From Fimbriiglobus ruber (GTDB taxonomy: Bacteria > Planctomycetota > Planctomycetia > Gemmatales > Gemmataceae): a stretch of 64,000 nt of DNA. The stretch covers positions 1 through 64,000 of the forward strand of contig NZ_NIDE01000017.1 of assembly GCF_002197845.1 (NCBI RefSeq), given 5' to 3'. Both the position numbers and the translations under genes were made by a program. Below the pieces are notes generated by a model. It was not told where the DNA came from. It worked only from the letters and a program-made list of their open reading frames with translations, and did no database searches. Below, one piece after another: positions 8,580-16,239 of the stretch (positions are counted from its first letter, which is position 1; each line of letters starts with the position of its first letter).

Positions 8580-9014
8580 ATGGCAGGAAGCATCAATCGG
8601 GTCACCTTACTTGGTCACCTGGGTAAAGACCCGGAGATCCGCAAAACGCAGGACGGGAGGGAGATCGCCACGCTTTCGGTGGCCACGTCCGAATCGTGGA
8701 AGGATCGGAATACGGGCGAACGCCGCGAGCGTGTCGAGTGGCACCGCGCAGTCATCTTCAACGATGGATTAACCGGTGTCGCCCGCGATTATCTGCGGAA
8801 GGGCTCGAAAGTGTATCTCGAAGGTCAGCTTCAAACCCGGAAGTGGACGGACCAAAGCGGACAGGAGAGGTACGCCACCGAGGTTGTTCTTCAAGGGTTC
8901 GGGGCCACTCTGGTCCTTCTGGACCCGAAACGAGAGGACGCTCCCGCGGCATCATCGGCCCGCGCGGACGAGCCGGCGGAATCACAACCTATTGATGATA
9001 AAATACCGTTTTAA
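8580..9014 (+). CDS. ssb: Single-stranded DNA-binding protein
   Basis: 144 residues starting [19 protein letters not shown] with a strong AGGAGG upstream. The OB-fold is complete: [40 protein letters not shown]. The linker is short and the C-terminal tip is acidic and ends DDKIPF, the protein-interaction tail of bacterial SSB. In this operon it would cover ssDNA during annealing-protein recombination and replication of the mobile element. Confidence 0.95.
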   Translation: MAGSINRVTLLGHLGKDPEIRKTQDGREIATLSVATSESWKDRNTGERRERVEWHRAVIFNDGLTGVARDYLRKGSKVYLEGQLQTRKWTDQSGQERYATEVVLQGFGATLVLLDPKREDAPAASSARADEPAESQPIDDKIPF

Positions 9015-9043
9015 ATTAGCAACCAAACAGAAAGGATTTAGCC

Positions 9044-9325
9044 ATGAAAACCATGATCGACACCAGTCAGTCAGCCGACCAACTTAGGAGTGTTATCGAG
9101 CGAGTCGAGAAGTTGGAAGAAGAGAAGGCCGCGATCGCGGGTGACATCCGCGACGTATTCGCCGAAGCTAAAGGAAATGGCTTTGACGTGAAGGCGATTC
9201 GCCAGATTATCAAGCTCCGGAAGCTGGACGCCAGCGAACGCGACGAGCAGGAATCGATTCTCGATACCTACCTCCGTGCCCTCGGGATGGCCCCCGAGTT
9301 GGAAGACGACGAGGAGGCGGCATGA
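9044..9325 (+). CDS. GapR/DUF2312 family DNA-binding protein
   Basis: 93 residues, helical: [49 protein letters not shown] and a short ESILDTYL helix. These are the hallmarks of DUF2312, whose chromosomal member GapR clamps overtwisted DNA ahead of replication forks in alphaproteobacteria. Phage and plasmid homologues exist. It lies 29 bp after ssb and overlaps the next gene by 4 bp. Confidence 0.85.
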   Translation: MKTMIDTSQSADQLRSVIERVEKLEEEKAAIAGDIRDVFAEAKGNGFDVKAIRQIIKLRKLDASERDEQESILDTYLRALGMAPELEDDEEAA

Positions 9326-9501
9326 CCGGTAGCACGGACGATGCCTTTCATTACGTCTCCGCAGAACCGTGCCATTACGGAATGATCGCGGTCCATCGCC
9401 GCGTCCCGCACCGGCAAGAGATGATCCCCCATCCCCGTCGGCTTCATAGCCGTCGATCTTCGGACGGCGCAATCCCGTGCGGTGGGAAATCGGGCGCGTG
9501 A
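9322..9501 (+). CDS. Hypothetical 59-aa protein
   Basis: Starts at ATG 9322, overlapping the GapR-like stop (ATGA), so it is probably coupled to it. Sequence begins [20 protein letters not shown] and is rich in Arg and His towards the C-terminus. No family recognised. Confidence 0.4.
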   Translation: MTGSTDDAFHYVSAEPCHYGMIAVHRRVPHRQEMIPHPRRLHSRRSSDGAIPCGGKSGA

Positions 9502-9582
9502 TGGACGAACCTGGAACCGCTGGCATCTCCCCACATCTTGTGCTAAACGTCACGTGATTCTGAACTCTAAACGGCCTCCTGG

Positions 9583-9777
9583 ATGTTCTCAAACGTTCAC
9601 AGCGTTTCCCTCGGCAGCAAGCGCCTCCTCCGCCTTCTGCACGACGAGCAGATGCGAAAGTTCCGCCAGGCGCCGCGCGAGGACCGTGAACAGTTCGCCG
9701 AGCAGGCGGCCAAGTACCGCGACATGATGAGTGCGTTGGACATGATTGGGATGCTTGCGTATGCCGGACGGCGATAA
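9583..9777 (+). CDS. Hypothetical 64-aa helical protein
   Basis: Mostly charged helix (RLLHDEQMRKFRQAPREDRE, then QAAKYRDMMSALDMIGML). It overlaps the following small gene by 17 bp. In phage context such proteins are often accessory factors; no function is assigned. Confidence 0.5.
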   Translation: MFSNVHSVSLGSKRLLRLLHDEQMRKFRQAPREDREQFAEQAAKYRDMMSALDMIGMLAYAGRR

Positions 9778-9913
9778 GGAATCCGAATCGAACATCGAAG
9801 AAGCCGAGACCTACCTGGGTCATCCCGTCCGGAAGTGCCCGCCCGCCTACGCAGAGGGCGTCGACCGGGGGCCGAGCGTCAAGCCGCGGGGCCGGAAGCG
9901 GCCCAAAGAGTGA
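9761..9913 (+). CDS. Hypothetical 50-aa protein
   Basis: ATG 9761 lies within the end of the previous gene. The protein has an acidic N-terminus (DGDKESESNIEEAETYLG) and a basic tail (KPRGRKRPKE). No family recognised. Confidence 0.4.
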   Translation: MPDGDKESESNIEEAETYLGHPVRKCPPAYAEGVDRGPSVKPRGRKRPKE

Positions 9914-10013
9914 CGAGTCGTTGACACTCCGCTGAAACTCTGCCACAGATAGACGAAACCCCGCAGCGGTGGCACGCGTGCGAGGTTCCTAACCGAAAGC
10001 GAATGGAGTCGCG

Positions 10014-10624
10014 ATGGCTGAAGGCACAATAAACACAGTTACCGAGAAGCGCAAGTGCGGACGCAAGGCTAAGCCTCCATGCTCCGTCGAAGGATGCCAG
10101 CAAACAGCGAAGACTAAGGGCATGTGCCCGAAGCATTACACTCGGATGTCGCGCCACGGCAACACCGAGGGCATTCTCCAGTTCGGCGATCCGCTCGAAC
10201 GGTTCCACCAGAAGTACGCCGTGAATCCCGAAACGGGATGCTGGGAGTGGGCCTGCTACCGGCACCCGAAGGGATACGGCATTATGGGCATCGGAAAGTA
10301 CACCAAGGTACGGGCCCACCGTTTCGCTTACGAGCGATTGGTCGGGCCAATTCCCGCCGGCCTGCAAGTCTGCCATCGCTGCGACAATCGACGTTGTGTG
10401 AATCCGGCCCACTTGTTCCTCGGGACGAATCAGGACAACATCCGCGACATGTGGGCGAAGGGACGCGCCGCTAAAATCGAGCGAAAGCTGACTTGGCCGA
10501 TGGCAACCAATATCCGAATTTTGTACTGCCGGGCATGACCATCGAAGCCATTTCCGGCATCTACGGAGTCGAGGATGAAACCATCCGGCACGTTGTAAAG
10601 GGCTTGTCTTGGCTCAATCCGTAG
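10014..10624 (+). pseudogene. HNH homing-type endonuclease, C-terminal frameshift
   Basis: The main frame (10014-10538, 174 codons) carries a zinc-binding N-terminus ([20 protein letters not shown]) and a full HNH core: [50 protein letters not shown] and [10 protein letters not shown]. The usual C-terminal HTH is in another frame: [20 protein letters not shown] ending at 10624. A one-base slip near 10535 separates them. The catalytic domain is intact, so nuclease activity may remain. The family comprises free-standing HNH_3 endonucleases of phages. Confidence 0.8.
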
Positions 10625-10923
10625 GGTGAGATTTTCTCGGAGAAAAACCCCGCCGTTGTCGCGGGTCAAAAAGCCCGATGTGAAACCTCGGGGAGACGCC
10701 TGTGGGGTAACCATCTTAATTCTGCCCTCCCTGCCTTAACCCGGTTTTCGAGCTCCGAAACCCGACTTTAGCCCCTCCCGTCAGGCCCCGTTTTAACGCC
10801 CCAGGACTGTATGCTGCCCCCAGATTGCCATTGCCCATGAGCCGCGTTGGACTCACGGAACGCCCCCCGCACATGCCCCGAGCGGGTATGATGATCGCTT
10901 CCCCCCGGTTCCCGGAGAGTGCC

Positions 10924-11373
10924 ATGAGGAAGAGAATTATTCCGTCCGACCAACCCGTCCCGGCTGATGTGTGGATGAACCCGGATAGCGTGGCGAGGGT
11001 CGAGGTCAGCTCGGAGGAACCGGAACACCCGGTCGAAGCCGCACTCCTCCCGGGTACAGGCTGGCGTGCCTCCCGCCCCGGGCCACAGACCATCCGGCTG
11101 GTGTTCAACGGCCCCCAACATATTCGGCGCATCCGACTGCGGTTCGTGGCTGATGCTCACACCCGGACGCAAGAATTCGTCCTCCGGTGGGTGAACGCGT
11201 CGTCAGAACCTCGGGAAATTGTTCGCCAGCAGTGGAACTTCAGCGGGTCAACCGAAGAGGTAGAGGACTACCGGGTGGACCTGCCTGGGGTCATCGAGTT
11301 AGAACTCGTCGTCATCCCGGACATTTCCGGAGGAAGTGCCCATGCATCCCTGGCAGAGATGAGGGTCGCGTAG
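10924..11373 (+). CDS. Conserved hypothetical protein, galactose-binding-like fold
   Basis: 149 residues starting MRKRIIPSDQPVPADVWM. An earlier in-frame ATG at 10825 exists, but the conserved family start is at 10924. The body is beta-rich (VARVEVSSEEPEHPVEAALL, QTIRLVFNGPQHIRRIRLRF, FVLRWVNASSE, VIELELVVIPDISGG), resembling proteins with a discoidin or galactose-binding-like domain. It stands alone between the phage module and an IS remnant. A ligand is not predictable. Confidence 0.75.
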   Translation: MRKRIIPSDQPVPADVWMNPDSVARVEVSSEEPEHPVEAALLPGTGWRASRPGPQTIRLVFNGPQHIRRIRLRFVADAHTRTQEFVLRWVNASSEPREIVRQQWNFSGSTEEVEDYRVDLPGVIELELVVIPDISGGSAHASLAEMRVA

Positions 11374-11376
11374 CAG

Positions 11377-11523
11377 AGAAGTCGATCCGAGGAACCCACA
11401 TCTCGGTTTCCGGGAAGCACCTGGAGAAGTACGCGGCGGAGTTCAACTACCGCTGGAATCGCCGGAAGGCTCCCGAGACGATGCTGCCGGGGCTTCTTTC
11501 CTCGTTCCAGCCATTGAAGTGAG
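11377..11523 (+). pseudogene. IS1595-family transposase C-terminal remnant
   Basis: The frame SIRGTHISVSGKHLEKYAAE followed by FNYRWNRRKAPETMLPGL is the tail of ISXO2/IS1595-type transposases (conserved GTH/Y-x-S-V and F-x-Y/F-N-x-R segments). No catalytic residues are left, and the upstream sequence is the unrelated conserved gene. It marks an older insertion. Confidence 0.75.
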
Positions 11524-11643
11524 GCAGGCGTTGAACTGGTCCATGTCGCCTGACTGATCTTCACGCTCGGCGATGAACTCATTGAGTTTGCCGCGTTCTA
11601 CTGCTTGCTTGAGGGTAATGCGGGTTTTCTTTTTGCTCGCCAT
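11443..11643 (-). CDS. Small basic conserved protein
   Basis: Starts at MASKKKTRITLKQAVERGKL and continues NEFIAEREDQSGDMDQFNAC, LTSMAGTRKEAP. I recognise this pattern (basic start, TLxQAxxRGKLxxFI, then SMAG) as a small protein common on bacterial plasmids and genomic islands; its function is unknown. It overlaps the IS1595 remnant on the opposite strand, so its last part may have been replaced by the insertion. Confidence 0.6.
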   Translation of the reverse strand: MASKKKTRITLKQAVERGKLNEFIAEREDQSGDMDQFNACLTSMAGTRKEAPAASSREPSGDSSGS

Positions 11644-11881
11644 CTTGTGTTCCTCCCTACCGTTGCCCATATCTGACGCAACGGTGAGGAGTCAACCAGT
11701 AATGATGGGTGTGTCTTGTTAACGCCCGGCCAAGCCTCATGGCGATGAGCCTGTTTCTCTGGCTCCCCATTCCCGTGCCAACATTCATCGCATAAAACCA
11801 CGGTGGTGAACCGGCTGCCGGCGAGAGGATAGGCGTTGCCCGGCTTCCCGCAGCGTTCGCATTTCTCGTACTTTGGCATAT
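11598..11881 (-). CDS. Small zinc-ribbon protein
   Basis: From MPKYEKCERCGKPGNAYPLA the frame gives CxxC and later VVLCDECWHGNGEP, a four-cysteine zinc ribbon. The C-terminal third overlaps the preceding gene's start and may not be real coding sequence; the true stop could be altered by an indel. Role unknown. Confidence 0.5.
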
Positions 11882-12151
11882 CACCTCCCTGGTTGGTGGC
11901 GGGGAGTTGAGAAAACCTACCTTGTGAGTGGTTCGCATACGTCTTTAGGCCGAAGCCTTGGACATGCACGTATGCCTCCCCGCCCTGACGGGAAGGGAGT
12001 GCGAGTGACGGTCACACAAACCGCACGAGGTAGGGGTTCTCACGCCCCGGAACGGAATGCCGTTCCGAGCGGGATAGTAAAGAGGGCCGCTGGGAAACGC
12101 AAGTCCTGGATAGATAAAGCGATCAATGCTATGCTGGGCTGCCTGAAACGT

Positions 12152-12181
12152 GAAAGGCCGAGACGGCAATCCCGGCCTTTC
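12152..12181. terminator. Stem-loop, possible terminator
   Basis: GAAAGGCCG at 12152-12160 pairs perfectly with CGGCCTTTC at 12173-12181 over a 12-base loop. It lies in a stretch (11.9-12.27 kb) without a supported gene, so it may end transcription from either side. Confidence 0.5.
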
Positions 12182-12270
12182 GTTACCCACTAACCGCACA
12201 ACCGGCTGGGGATTCAGGGTGCCGCTTCTTGCGGCTGCGGTCGGTTGTCCTGACAAAAGGAACCGCCCTC

Positions 12271-12462
12271 ATGAATATGCCCAAGGATTATCTCAATAAA
12301 AAGATCACTTTCTCCTGCCCGGAGTGCCGCCAGCAATGTACGGAAGTATTCAGTTGGCTCCATAATAATCTCTCGATTATATGCGTCGGGTGCGGGCACA
12401 GTATCACGCCTGATGTCGTAAAGACACTCGCTGGCATCGGGATGGTTAAGGAATCGTCTTAG
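12271..12462 (+). CDS. Zinc-ribbon protein, 63 aa
   Basis: Begins MNMPKDYLNKKITFSCPECR with AAAGGAACC upstream. Two CxxC pairs (CPEC and CVGC) frame a beta hairpin (FSWLHNNLSIICVGCGHSI), a classic small zinc ribbon. An antisense frame (12214-12597) is also open but less convincing. Confidence 0.55.
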   Translation: MNMPKDYLNKKITFSCPECRQQCTEVFSWLHNNLSIICVGCGHSITPDVVKTLAGIGMVKESS

Positions 12463-12708
12463 GTAAAGTGCCACGCCCGTTTTGATTGCGAGGGCTTTCA
12501 TCTCATCCATCAATCTGTTCACATAATCCCAGTTCAGGCAGAATCGGATAGTGCAGCTTCCCGCATCTGGGCAATTCCGTGAACCGTCCCCGCTCATTCC
12601 GCCCTCCCGCCGTTACGTGCGTTCAGATACGGGGAGGCCGTGACAGTCATCTCGTTTCCACTTATGGTGCGATTGCTTACGTCAACTGCCATAGGAGGGT
12701 ATTCAATC

Positions 12709-13038
12709 ATGAAGCGGCAGGTGCCTTTAACTATAGATTTTCTGATATTGTCAGGTGTAGCAAGGTTTGTCATGTGGCTGACCTTTGCCGTGTTTCACCT
12801 GTTTCTCGCAGTGGTAGGGTTGTATCTGCTTTGGTGGTATCAAGTTCCGCCTGCACGGCTTGCCGGATTTCTCGCTTCAGTTCCTGACGATCGCTCTGTT
12901 CAATGGCTTGCCTTAGCGGGAGGTAGTGGCGCAACCATTCTTGCTCTAGACTGCTGGGCGTGGAGACGAATCTACACAAAGCTGACCACGCCCTACATAT
13001 TCCGCGATGCAAAGCGGGCGATGGAAATGGGTCATTAG
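12709..13038 (+). CDS. Membrane protein, 109 aa
   Basis: Starts at ATG 12709 behind GGAGGG. Three hydrophobic segments can be seen: IDFLILSGVARFVMWLTFAV, FHLFLAVVGLYLLWW and WLALAGGSGATILALDCW, with short polar loops and a cytoplasmic-type basic end. No transporter or enzyme motif. Function unknown. Confidence 0.6.
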   Translation: MKRQVPLTIDFLILSGVARFVMWLTFAVFHLFLAVVGLYLLWWYQVPPARLAGFLASVPDDRSVQWLALAGGSGATILALDCWAWRRIYTKLTTPYIFRDAKRAMEMGH

Positions 13039-13223
13039 CCCCCGAGCGGTTGCGATTTCCGCCCCGTGCGTTTAGGGGATAGGTGCCAAACCCTCGAATC
13101 AAAGACCAGCAATCGCGCAAACGCTCCGTGAACATCCTGCTCTCCACTTCTGGATCGTACACTATCACCGTGAGATGGTTGGTGCAAGCAATTCGTGAAG
13201 CCACTCGGCCTGGCTGCTGACCG

Positions 13224-13421
13224 TCACGCTGCCTCTTCCAATTTAGGCGGTTCCGGTGGCGCCGGAATTCGCTCCCGCCACTCGTTCGAGCAAGCCCTAC
13301 AGCGGTACTTCGTTTCCGCAAACTTCTCGCTCCCTTCCTCGACCGTCTTCCTGGCTCGGAACGAGTAATCCTTGCTCTGGCACTTCGGGCAACACCGATC
13401 AACGCGAGCAAACGGTGTCAT
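13224..13421 (-). CDS. Zinc-ribbon protein, 65 aa
   Basis: CCPKCQSKDYSFRARKTVEE and TKYRCRACSNEWRERIP form a TFIIS-like zinc ribbon with two cysteine pairs. Such proteins occur as small phage or plasmid factors that may touch nucleic acid or RNA polymerase; this is only by fold analogy. Confidence 0.6.
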   Translation of the reverse strand: MTPFARVDRCCPKCQSKDYSFRARKTVEEGSEKFAETKYRCRACSNEWRERIPAPPEPPKLEEAA

Positions 13422-13518
13422 TCGGCTGGCTCCTCCTGGGTTCTGGTAATATCGGCAAGCGGGGGAACAGGGCTTGAGTCTCGGAGAATCGACTTCGCTG
13501 CCATGCCGGACATAAGAA

Positions 13519-13534
13519 AACCCCGCTCGGGGTT
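13519..13534 (-). terminator. Rho-independent terminator of 13567-14118 gene
   Basis: AACCCC pairs with GGGGTT around GAGC. On the minus strand the stem is followed by TTTTC, and it sits about 30 bp past the gene's stop codon. Confidence 0.7.
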
Positions 13535-13566
13535 ACCGGCGGGGTCTGGAACAGTGGCCCGGCGGT

Positions 13567-14118
13567 TTACTCGGTAACCTTGGCCACTCCACCGGTTTCC
13601 GCCTCATAGTGGCATCGGGCTCGTAAGCTCGCCGCTTCGAAGTCGTAGTTGTTGCGGTCGGCCCAATGCCTCAGATCGCCGAGCAGATCGCTCAAAGCAT
13701 CCTCGTCATCCGTGCCAGTGGTTTCCTGGAATGCCGCGATAGCAGCTCCGGCCCAAGCAGACCGCTTGTCATTCATGCCCTCGGGGTCGGGCGGGAGAAT
13801 ACGAGAGCCCGCTGCTTCTGCGATGACAGCCAACGCCTTGGTCCTTGCATCCTCTTCGCCCTCGCTCAACGTGATGCCGTGCTTCAGGTCCTGATCAACG
13901 GTCTGCTCCAGAAGATAGTTCAGAGCTTCTACCAGCCGCTCGTGCAAGTTCATCCGGTGGACGATCATCTTTGCGGTCGCCTCGGCCCGCTCTTCCTCGT
14001 CCCAGAAGTGGACGCTGACCAAGTGCTTGCCGCTGGGGTCGTAAATGTCGAAGGTTTCGTCGACGCCGTCGGTTCCTCGGCTGTACGTGAACTCTTCCTT
14101 GGTGTGTTGTGTGGTCAT
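13567..14118 (-). CDS. Hypothetical 183-aa protein
   Basis: Starts MTTQHTKEEFTYSRG with GGAGGAC upstream. The N-terminal half is beta-like (DETFDIYDPSGKHLVSVHFW), the rest helical and acidic, ending with a segment DLRHWADRNNYDFEAASLRA. Its C-terminal part resembles single-gene phage accessory proteins. It is followed by a clear terminator. No family recognised. Confidence 0.65.
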   Translation of the reverse strand: MTTQHTKEEFTYSRGTDGVDETFDIYDPSGKHLVSVHFWDEEERAEATAKMIVHRMNLHERLVEALNYLLEQTVDQDLKHGITLSEGEEDARTKALAVIAEAAGSRILPPDPEGMNDKRSAWAGAAIAAFQETTGTDDEDALSDLLGDLRHWADRNNYDFEAASLRARCHYEAETGGVAKVTE

Positions 14119-14208
14119 GTTGTCCTCCTTGGTTGTGTGGCTGGTTGGTTCTGATGCCGAGCGTGAGCGGGTTAAGCGAGCAGAACGTTACGCTGCCGCC
14201 CGACACTC

Positions 14209-14577
14209 TTACCATTCCAAATCCATCAGGATCACGGGATCGAACTCGCCGAAGGAGTGCCTCTCGTTCGCAACTTCGAGGAGTGCCTGGAGTTCGCTCG
14301 CCGTAACGACGTCGCCAGAACTCTGCCACAGGCCTGTAGGTTCTTTCCCGGTTAGGACGCCATAGGTCTGAATCCCGTACCGGCCCCACATCCCATCAGC
14401 GAGAACCCCGATTTTGGTCTTCTCGCCTTCCTGCCATATCACCCGCCTACGCCATCCCGGGATCGTCTTCTCGCCCTTAGTTGCTCGCGTGGCGTAGAGC
14501 ATCTCTTCCGAGGCGTAGAGGTAGAAGGGTCGCTTCTTCTCCAGCCGTTTGAGCCATTTATTAAGATCGCTGTTCAT
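14209..14577 (-). CDS. Hypothetical 122-aa protein
   Basis: Overlaps the stop of the upstream gene by 4 bp, so it is translationally coupled. Contains LNKWLKRLEKKRPFYLYASE and a Trp/Gly-rich middle (IPGWRRRVIWQEGEKTKIGV). No family recognised. Confidence 0.6.
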   Translation of the reverse strand: MNSDLNKWLKRLEKKRPFYLYASEEMLYATRATKGEKTIPGWRRRVIWQEGEKTKIGVLADGMWGRYGIQTYGVLTGKEPTGLWQSSGDVVTASELQALLEVANERHSFGEFDPVILMDLEW

Positions 14578-14906
14578 GGGCGTTCCCTTTCAATCAGAAT
14601 CTGACACCATTTGTGGCCGCTGGGGAAAGTCCCGTAGTAGTCGTCGGGAAACCGCTCTGCGAGCCCAACCCGGACGACAGCGACATGCAACTTGTGAGCG
14701 ATTCGATCCCGATGCTCGGCCGCCGCAGACCACTTTGCGTTCAGCGTGGTGCTTCTGGCCCTGCTTACCCCCGGCGGTGCGTTGCGCATCGCGGCACAGG
14801 CTTTCAGCGAGGCTTCTTCCGCCCGAACGAGTTCTTTCGCCCATAGCAGAACATCGGCGTAGCGATTGGTGGTTGCGGGTCCGTTGGATTCGTGTGTAGT
14901 CTTCAT
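14574..14906 (-). CDS. Hypothetical 110-aa protein
   Basis: Starts at ATG 14904-14906 (MKTTHESNGPATTNRYADVL) behind AAAGGAGAC. Mainly helical with KWSAAAEHRDRIAHKLHVAV and a C-terminal part YYGTFPSGHKWCQILIERE. First gene of a two-gene unit with 14209-14577. Function unknown. Confidence 0.6.
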   Translation of the reverse strand: MKTTHESNGPATTNRYADVLLWAKELVRAEEASLKACAAMRNAPPGVSRARSTTLNAKWSAAAEHRDRIAHKLHVAVVRVGLAERFPDDYYGTFPSGHKWCQILIERERP

Positions 14907-14999
14907 CGGGCCGTCTCCTTTCGTGGTTTCTGAAGGTATGGTCTGCACTTCGCAGCCATACCTTCTGCCACGTGGCGAACGCGGGGGTGAGCCGGAAAG

Positions 15000-15131
15000 C
15001 TCTGAGTGGCGGGAGGGGGATCGCCCATGCTGGCAGGGAGCAAAGCGACCGAAGCATGGGGACACCCGTCACGAACCGCAGGCGAGCGCAGCGAGGGGCT
15101 TGTAGGCGAGGGGGCAGAGTCCCCTTCTCTT
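15000..15131. repeat. GC-rich multi-hairpin stretch preceding repeat copy A
   Basis: CCATGC (15024) pairs with GCATGG (15053), and GGGG/CCCC arms enclose CAGAGT before 15125; between them lie short GCGCAGCG-type hairpins. It resembles the structured repeat that follows in style but not in sequence, and no coding frame is convincing here. It may be a diverged relative or a separate element. Confidence 0.35.
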
Positions 15132-15213
15132 GCGTTAGCGGGCGTGAGGGCTTGGTCCGTGAGGACCGAGCGTTTAGCGAGCCTGGAAGCACGCGACCCG
15201 AAGGGGAACGCCC
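15132..15213 (+). repeat. GNA-hairpin repeat, copy A
   Basis: Closing arms GCGTT (15132) and AACGC (15207). Internal hairpin GGTCC-GTGA-GGACC and the conserved AGCACGCGA precede the terminal hairpin CCC-GAA-GGG. It ends 5 bp beyond the stop of the minus-strand HTH gene, antisense to it. Confidence 0.75.
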
Positions 15214-15218
15214 AAAAC

Positions 15219-15392
15219 TCACTTCCGACCCAATGACTTAATCCTCGCCGCTATCGCTGGATGGATTTTCCTGTCTCCCGAGAGCCACCTGCGAACTGTT
15301 CTTGGGTTCACGGGTAGAACTCTCGCGAGGGCAGTTTGCCACTTCTGGCCGAACAGAGTTTCCCCGGCTTTGCGAAGTTCTTCGGGGGTCAC
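15219..15392 (-). CDS. Small HTH protein, 57 aa, GTG start
   Basis: GTG overlaps the TGA of the methyltransferase gene (GTGA), which fixes the start: VTPEELRKAGETLFGQKWQT. The segment ALARVLPVNPRTVRRWLSG is a helix-turn-helix of a type common in small phage regulators. It is coupled to the SpoU-like gene upstream. Confidence 0.7.
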   Translation of the reverse strand: MTPEELRKAGETLFGQKWQTALARVLPVNPRTVRRWLSGDRKIHPAIAARIKSLGRK

Positions 15393-15832
15393 GCGATCAC
15401 TCGGTCGTACATGATGATGCTCCCAGCAACAGACACGTTCAGACTTTGATCGAGCTTGCTGCCGGGAATCATGATGATGTGGTGGCACTTATCCAACGCC
15501 TTCCGGCTCAGGCCGTGATCCTCCGCGCCGAGCAGATAAACCGCTCGTTCAGGATGCACGAAATCCGGTAACGGTCGCGCCTTTGGATGCGGATATTCAA
15601 CTCCGATTAGTTGGCAGTCATGGGGTAGATTGCCGTAAAAGTCGTCAAAGTTGCCGAATTGAAAAAGCGGGATCGAGCGCCATGCCTTGGTGTTGTCACT
15701 TGATTGGTACTTGTACCGCTGTCCCACGGTGAATATGAACGCCGCCCCGAGGTTGTGAGCCGACCGCCAGAGCGTCCCGATGTTGGCGATGGTTTTCCCG
15801 TTCTCGATGCCGATGCCGAAGTATCCCCTCAT
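15389..15832 (-). CDS. SpoU/TrmH-type RNA methyltransferase
   Basis: 147 residues. SPOUT-fold motifs are visible: IENGKTIANIGTLWRSAHNL (motif 1, Asn/Arg), VYLLGAEDHGLSRKAL (motif 2, GxExxG) and SLNVSVAGSIIMYDR (motif 3, knot). These enzymes 2'-O-methylate tRNA or rRNA using S-adenosylmethionine. Compared with full-length TrmH the protein is short and consists of the catalytic knot only, like TrmL and several phage or plasmid versions. Target RNA unknown. Confidence 0.85.
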   Translation of the reverse strand: MRGYFGIGIENGKTIANIGTLWRSAHNLGAAFIFTVGQRYKYQSSDNTKAWRSIPLFQFGNFDDFYGNLPHDCQLIGVEYPHPKARPLPDFVHPERAVYLLGAEDHGLSRKALDKCHHIIMIPGSKLDQSLNVSVAGSIIMYDRVIA

Positions 15833-16005
15833 CCTACCTCACTGGTTCGCCGGGCTTCATTGCCCATGCGTGGGACGGAGGATAGAAGGGTAGTAGACCC
15901 TTGTCGAGGACTTTCTACGTCCGGAGGGAAGCAGGACCGAGAGCGCCCCGGAAGCGGTGCCCAACCCGACGAAAACCCAGTAGAATCCCCCGGGAAGGGG
16001 CACTG

Positions 16006-16239
16006 ATGACGGAGGAAGGACAAGCCTGTTCCAAGTGCGGCTCAAATGATACCGACATTTGTGACAACTGCGGCTACTGCCCAGGCTGCTGCAAGTGCCC
16101 CGAATGTAAGGCATGCGATTTACGAGTCGAAAGTGTTTGCCATCAATGCGGACGATGCGACATGTGCGATCACGAGAAAGACTGCAATTATTCGGATTGG
16201 TATGAAGAAGTTGACAACGAGGATGGAGTCGGGGAGTAG
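16006..16239 (+). CDS. Cysteine-rich zinc protein, truncated by IS66 element
   Basis: Starts at ATG 16006 (MTEEGQACSKCGSNDTDICD) and contains at least seven CxxC-type pairs in 78 codons (CGYCPGCCKCPECKACD, CHQCGRCDMCDHEKDC), so it must bind several zinc ions. Its stop codon TAG lies inside the terminal repeat of the adjacent IS66 element, so the original C-terminus has been cut. Function unknown. Confidence 0.6.
   Translation: MTEEGQACSKCGSNDTDICDNCGYCPGCCKCPECKACDLRVESVCHQCGRCDMCDHEKDCNYSDWYEEVDNEDGVGE

Noticed and set aside
12214-12597. Minus-strand 127-codon frame opposite the zinc-ribbon gene
   Set aside because: The plus-strand frame has two CxxC pairs and a ribosome binding site; the minus-strand frame has no recognisable pattern. 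Not fully excluded.
13039-13223. Short minus-strand frame with MFTERLRDCWSLIRGFG
   Set aside because: It looks protein-like but has no stop-to-stop support apart from a frame overlapping the membrane-protein gene; too uncertain to list as a gene.
15132-15213. Structured repeat copies as a second set of integron attC sites
   Set aside because: They share fixed orientation and gene-end location with attC, but lack paired RYYYAAC/GTTRRRY-like boxes with spacers, and they contain a strong local hairpin close to the 3' arm, which folded attC sites do not have.
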